From the NCBI RefSeq assembly GCF_002024505.1, contig NZ_CP019402.1, forward strand, positions 806,001 through 870,000: a DNA stretch of 64,000 nucleotides. Reading direction: 5' to 3'. Made by a program: the position numbers and the translations under genes. The DNA comes from Plantibacter flavus (GTDB taxonomy: Bacteria > Actinomycetota > Actinomycetes > Actinomycetales > Microbacteriaceae). The notes under the pieces are model-generated. The model ran no database searches. It was not told where the DNA came from and was given only the letters and a program-made list of their open reading frames with translations. Position 1 is the first letter of the stretch, and every line of letters begins with the position of its first letter. Below, piece by piece: positions 61,942 to 64,000 of this stretch.

Positions 61942-62799
61942 TCAGGCGACGAGCGTGCGCAAGCCCTCGACCAGCGGCGTCGTGGGGTGGCCGATCAACC
62001 GACCGAGGTCGCCGCTCGTCTCGGCGAGGAGGCCGTCGCGGGTGTTGCCGTCGAGCGCGACGACGAAGCCCGCGGTGCCCTCGTCGAGACCGGCCGCCAG
62101 CAAGGCCTTCATGTGGTCCTCGGGCGAGAGGTCCTGGTAGACGACCTCTCGGCCGACGACCTCGCCGATCGCCTGCGCCAGCTCGGGGTGCGACCACGCG
62201 ACGTCGCCGGCGAGCTCGTAGGCCTTGCCCTCGTGGCCGTCGGTGGTGAGGACGACGGCGGCCGCCTCCGCGTAGTCGGTGCGAGACGCGCTCGACACGA
62301 GACCGTCGCCGACGCTCCCGACGAACGATCCGGTCGCCTTGGCCTGGTCGACGGACTGGCCGTAGTTCTCGGTGTACCAGCCGTTGCGGAGGATGGTGAA
62401 GGGGAGACCGGACGCGTGGATGAGCTCCTCGGTCGCCTTGTGCTCGGGGGCGAGGATCAGCGGGGAGGTGTCGGCCCGGAGCGCGCTCGTGTAGACGAGG
62501 CGGGCGACGCCGGCGCGCTTGGCGGCGTCGATGACGGCTGCGTGCTGGGCGACGCGCTGGCCGACCTCGCTCCCGGAGACGAGCAGCAGGGTGTCGCCGG
62601 CCTCGAGGACGGCGTCGAGGGTGGCCGGGTCGGTGAAGTCGACCTTCGCGGTGCGGACGCCCTGTGCGGCGAGATCGGCCAGTGCCTCGGTCCGGCGGCC
62701 GGTGGCGACGATGGTGGCGGGGTCGGTGCCGCGGGCGAGCAGGTGCTCGACGACGAGGTGGCCGAGGTGGCCGGTGGCTCCGGTGACGACGAGAGACAT
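61942..62799 (-). CDS. NmrA/QorB-like NAD(P)H-binding reductase
   Basis: 285 residues from ATG at 62799, with AAGGA upstream. The start SLVVTGATGHLGHLVVEHLLARG carries the glycine-rich nucleotide site. The segment FTILRNGWYTENY is shared with NmrA and the E. coli quinone reductase QorB (YtfG). As in E. coli ytfG-ytfH, it is divergent from an HxlR regulator gene. It probably reduces quinones or acts as a redox sensor. Confidence 0.88.
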   Translation of the reverse strand: MSLVVTGATGHLGHLVVEHLLARGTDPATIVATGRRTEALADLAAQGVRTAKVDFTDPATLDAVLEAGDTLLLVSGSEVGQRVAQHAAVIDAAKRAGVARLVYTSALRADTSPLILAPEHKATEELIHASGLPFTILRNGWYTENYGQSVDQAKATGSFVGSVGDGLVSSASRTDYAEAAAVVLTTDGHEGKAYELAGDVAWSHPELAQAIGEVVGREVVYQDLSPEDHMKALLAAGLDEGTAGFVVALDGNTRDGLLAETSGDLGRLIGHPTTPLVEGLRTLVA

Positions 62800-62866
62800 G
62801 TGAGGGTCCTTTCGATGGGGTTCGCTGAGGAGGAACCCGCTTCCGATCACATTACTTCCCGATCTG

Positions 62867-62893
62867 CAGTACCCACTTTGAGGTAAGCTACTG
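62867..62893. promoter_or_regulatory. HxlR-type operator in the divergent promoter
   Basis: Nested inverted repeats CAGTA...TACTG (62867-62871, 62889-62893) and TACC-N8-GGTA (62870-62873, 62882-62885) lie in the 116-base gap between the reductase and its regulator. Confidence 0.6.
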
Positions 62894-62915
62894 TCCGACG
62901 AGTAAGGAATGAGTC

Positions 62916-63287
62916 ATGACGAGCGTGGACACGCAGCTGGGAAGACGCCCTGGATTCACCGACGGCATCCTGCCTGCCGCATGCCCCTCGCGCACGGTGC
63001 TCGACCACGTGACCAGCAAGTGGGGCGTCCTCGTCCTCCTGGCGCTGTCCGACGGCACCCATCGCTGGGGTGAGCTGCGACGGGTGGTCCAGGGCATCAG
63101 CGAGAAGATGCTGGCCCAGACACTCCGGACGCTCGAGGAGGACGGCCTCGTCGTCCGCGTCGCGCACCCCGAGATCCCGCCCCGTGTCGAGTACAGCCTG
63201 AGTGACCGCGGTCGCGACCTCAACGAGCACCTGATGCCCTTGATGGCGTGGATCGACCACAACGCGTCAGAGATCCTCGGGCGCTAG
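62916..63287 (+). CDS. HxlR-family regulator (YtfH-like)
   Basis: 123 residues. The winged helix has LDHVTSKWGVLVLLAL, WGELRRVVQGISEKMLAQTL and the wing VVRVAHPEIPPRVEYSLS, all typical of HxlR. The conserved N-terminal cysteine (AACPSRTVLDH) is the redox-sensing residue in relatives such as YodB, HypR and QorR. It is divergent from the QorB-like gene and probably its redox-responsive repressor. Its stop overlaps the convergent kinase gene by four bases. Confidence 0.92.
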   Translation: MTSVDTQLGRRPGFTDGILPAACPSRTVLDHVTSKWGVLVLLALSDGTHRWGELRRVVQGISEKMLAQTLRTLEEDGLVVRVAHPEIPPRVEYSLSDRGRDLNEHLMPLMAWIDHNASEILGR

Positions 63288-64000
63288 GCGGTCCGGCCGA
63301 GCGCGGTGAGGACGTCGACGAGTGTCGACGGGTCGCCGACGTTGCCCGGGACGACCACGTAGAGCTTCTCCTCGTGCTCGGGTGTCACCACACTCCACAC
63401 CGAGACCCCGGGCAGCACCTGTCCGAGGACGCGAGCGCGTCGTGCACCGAGTCCGACCCGGGCGACCTCGGCGGAGGTGATGCCGCCCTTCGACACGACG
63501 ACCTCAACCGATCGTCGGAGCGCAGCGGTCGCCGACGTCAGTGCGATCATCACCCGCTCACCGTGGTCGAGCGTGTTGTGCGAGGCGTCCCGTTCCCGCT
63601 CGGACGAGATCGCGGCGAACCCCGTCGCGGTGAGTCTCGCTCGAGCGGCCTCCGCCACGGCCCGCCCGGTGGCGACGGCATCCTGGAGGGCGTCGCTCGT
63701 GGGGACGATCTCGGCGGGACCGAACGCCGCCTCGACGGGCGCGAGCTGTCGCGTCGCACCGATGATGTGGGAGCCGCAGACGAGGAGCGCGGCGACCGGC
63801 TCCGCGACGAGCGGCGAGGGCAGGAGGCCGTCGCTCTCGACGCCCGCGATGGCTGCAGCGAGGGGTGACGCGGACCGGACGACCACGTCGGCTCCGTCGG
63901 CCCACGCCGCCGTGATGGCCTGCGCGATGATCCGCACGTCGTCTCCGGTCTCCGCGTCCGGAAGGAGCACCGTTCCGGGAACGGCATCACGGAGAGCTGC
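63284..64000 (-). CDS. Four-carbon acid sugar kinase, C-terminal part
   Basis: The frame is open to the window edge, so the N-terminus lies beyond base 64000; 238 residues are visible. The segment VVSKGGITSAEVARVGLGARRARVLGQVLPGV (63405-63500) and LVCGSHIIGATRQ match the C-terminal nucleotide-binding domain of the DUF1537/OtnK family, which phosphorylates four-carbon acid sugars such as erythronate or threonate. An aldolase or epimerase partner gene, if any, is outside the window. Confidence 0.85.
   Translation of the reverse strand, partial: AALRDAVPGTVLLPDAETGDDVRIIAQAITAAWADGADVVVRSASPLAAAIAGVESDGLLPSPLVAEPVAALLVCGSHIIGATRQLAPVEAAFGPAEIVPTSDALQDAVATGRAVAEAARARLTATGFAAISSERERDASHNTLDHGERVMIALTSATAALRRSVEVVVSKGGITSAEVARVGLGARRARVLGQVLPGVSVWSVVTPEHEEKLYVVVPGNVGDPSTLVDVLTALGRTA

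Overview
The window is about 70% GC, with GC-rich third codon positions, tightly packed genes and many ATGA/GTGA stop-start overlaps. The gene content is actinobacterial: DUF3151, an Asp23/AmaP locus with a DUF6286 protein, an AztABCD-type zinc locus, and a chromosomal purA and a short-form purL. Dispersed repeats of the type CCCTTCGACAGGCTCAGGG also occur. I infer a Gram-positive actinobacterium, most likely Microbacteriaceae; the genus cannot be fixed from this alone. I see no rRNA, tRNA, CRISPR array, transposase or phage structural gene, so this looks like ordinary chromosome with accessory transport islands.

Layout. 1-3546: 3' part of a gene for a giant acidic, disordered, membrane-anchored protein. 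3571-6812: alcohol dehydrogenase, NagD-like phosphatase, SpoU-type RNA methyltransferase and a small secreted/membrane protein. 7243-10532: TetR, degenerate ABC ATPase and YhgE/Pip membrane protein. 10658-15640: DUF3151, HAD phosphatase, purA, a one-HTH protein, a lactonase-type beta-propeller and a GNAT. 15818-19813: a complete four-gene ABC importer of the PotABCD/PhnSTUV class. 19836-23857: AI-2E-type permease, a small unknown, and a MacB/FtsX-type ABC pair whose ATPase gene carries a one-base frameshift. 23943-29112: a zinc uptake locus (aztD-aztC-aztD-aztB, divergent aztA) with a Zur-like box and two AztD paralogues.

29174-37786: chorismate mutase, an SDR, and a FadR-type regulator divergent from a PLP enzyme plus CUT1-type ABC importer; then a quinone-oxidoreductase-like protein and a 46-residue membrane protein. 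Three intergenic mosaics of a palindromic repeat lie here. 37821-43550: YhgE/Pip protein and an MMPL transporter fused to a degenerate ABC ATPase domain, divergent from a TetR gene with three operators in tandem. 43553-51847: VOC protein, a MacAB-like export operon with a twin-repeat lipoprotein, a divergent two-component system, pnuC, a GntR regulator and an unknown. 52075-57307: purL and the Asp23/AmaP envelope-stress operon. 57383-61728: an amidohydrolase co-transcribed with a polar amino acid ABC importer. 61942-64000: an NmrA/QorB-type reductase divergent from its HxlR regulator, then the C-terminal part of a four-carbon acid sugar kinase.

The strongest candidate for something little described is a module that appears twice: TetR regulator, YhgE/Pip membrane protein, and an ABC-type nucleotide-binding domain that has lost its Walker A and signature motifs. 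In one locus this domain is a separate 218-residue protein; in the other it is the C-terminal domain of an MMPL transporter.
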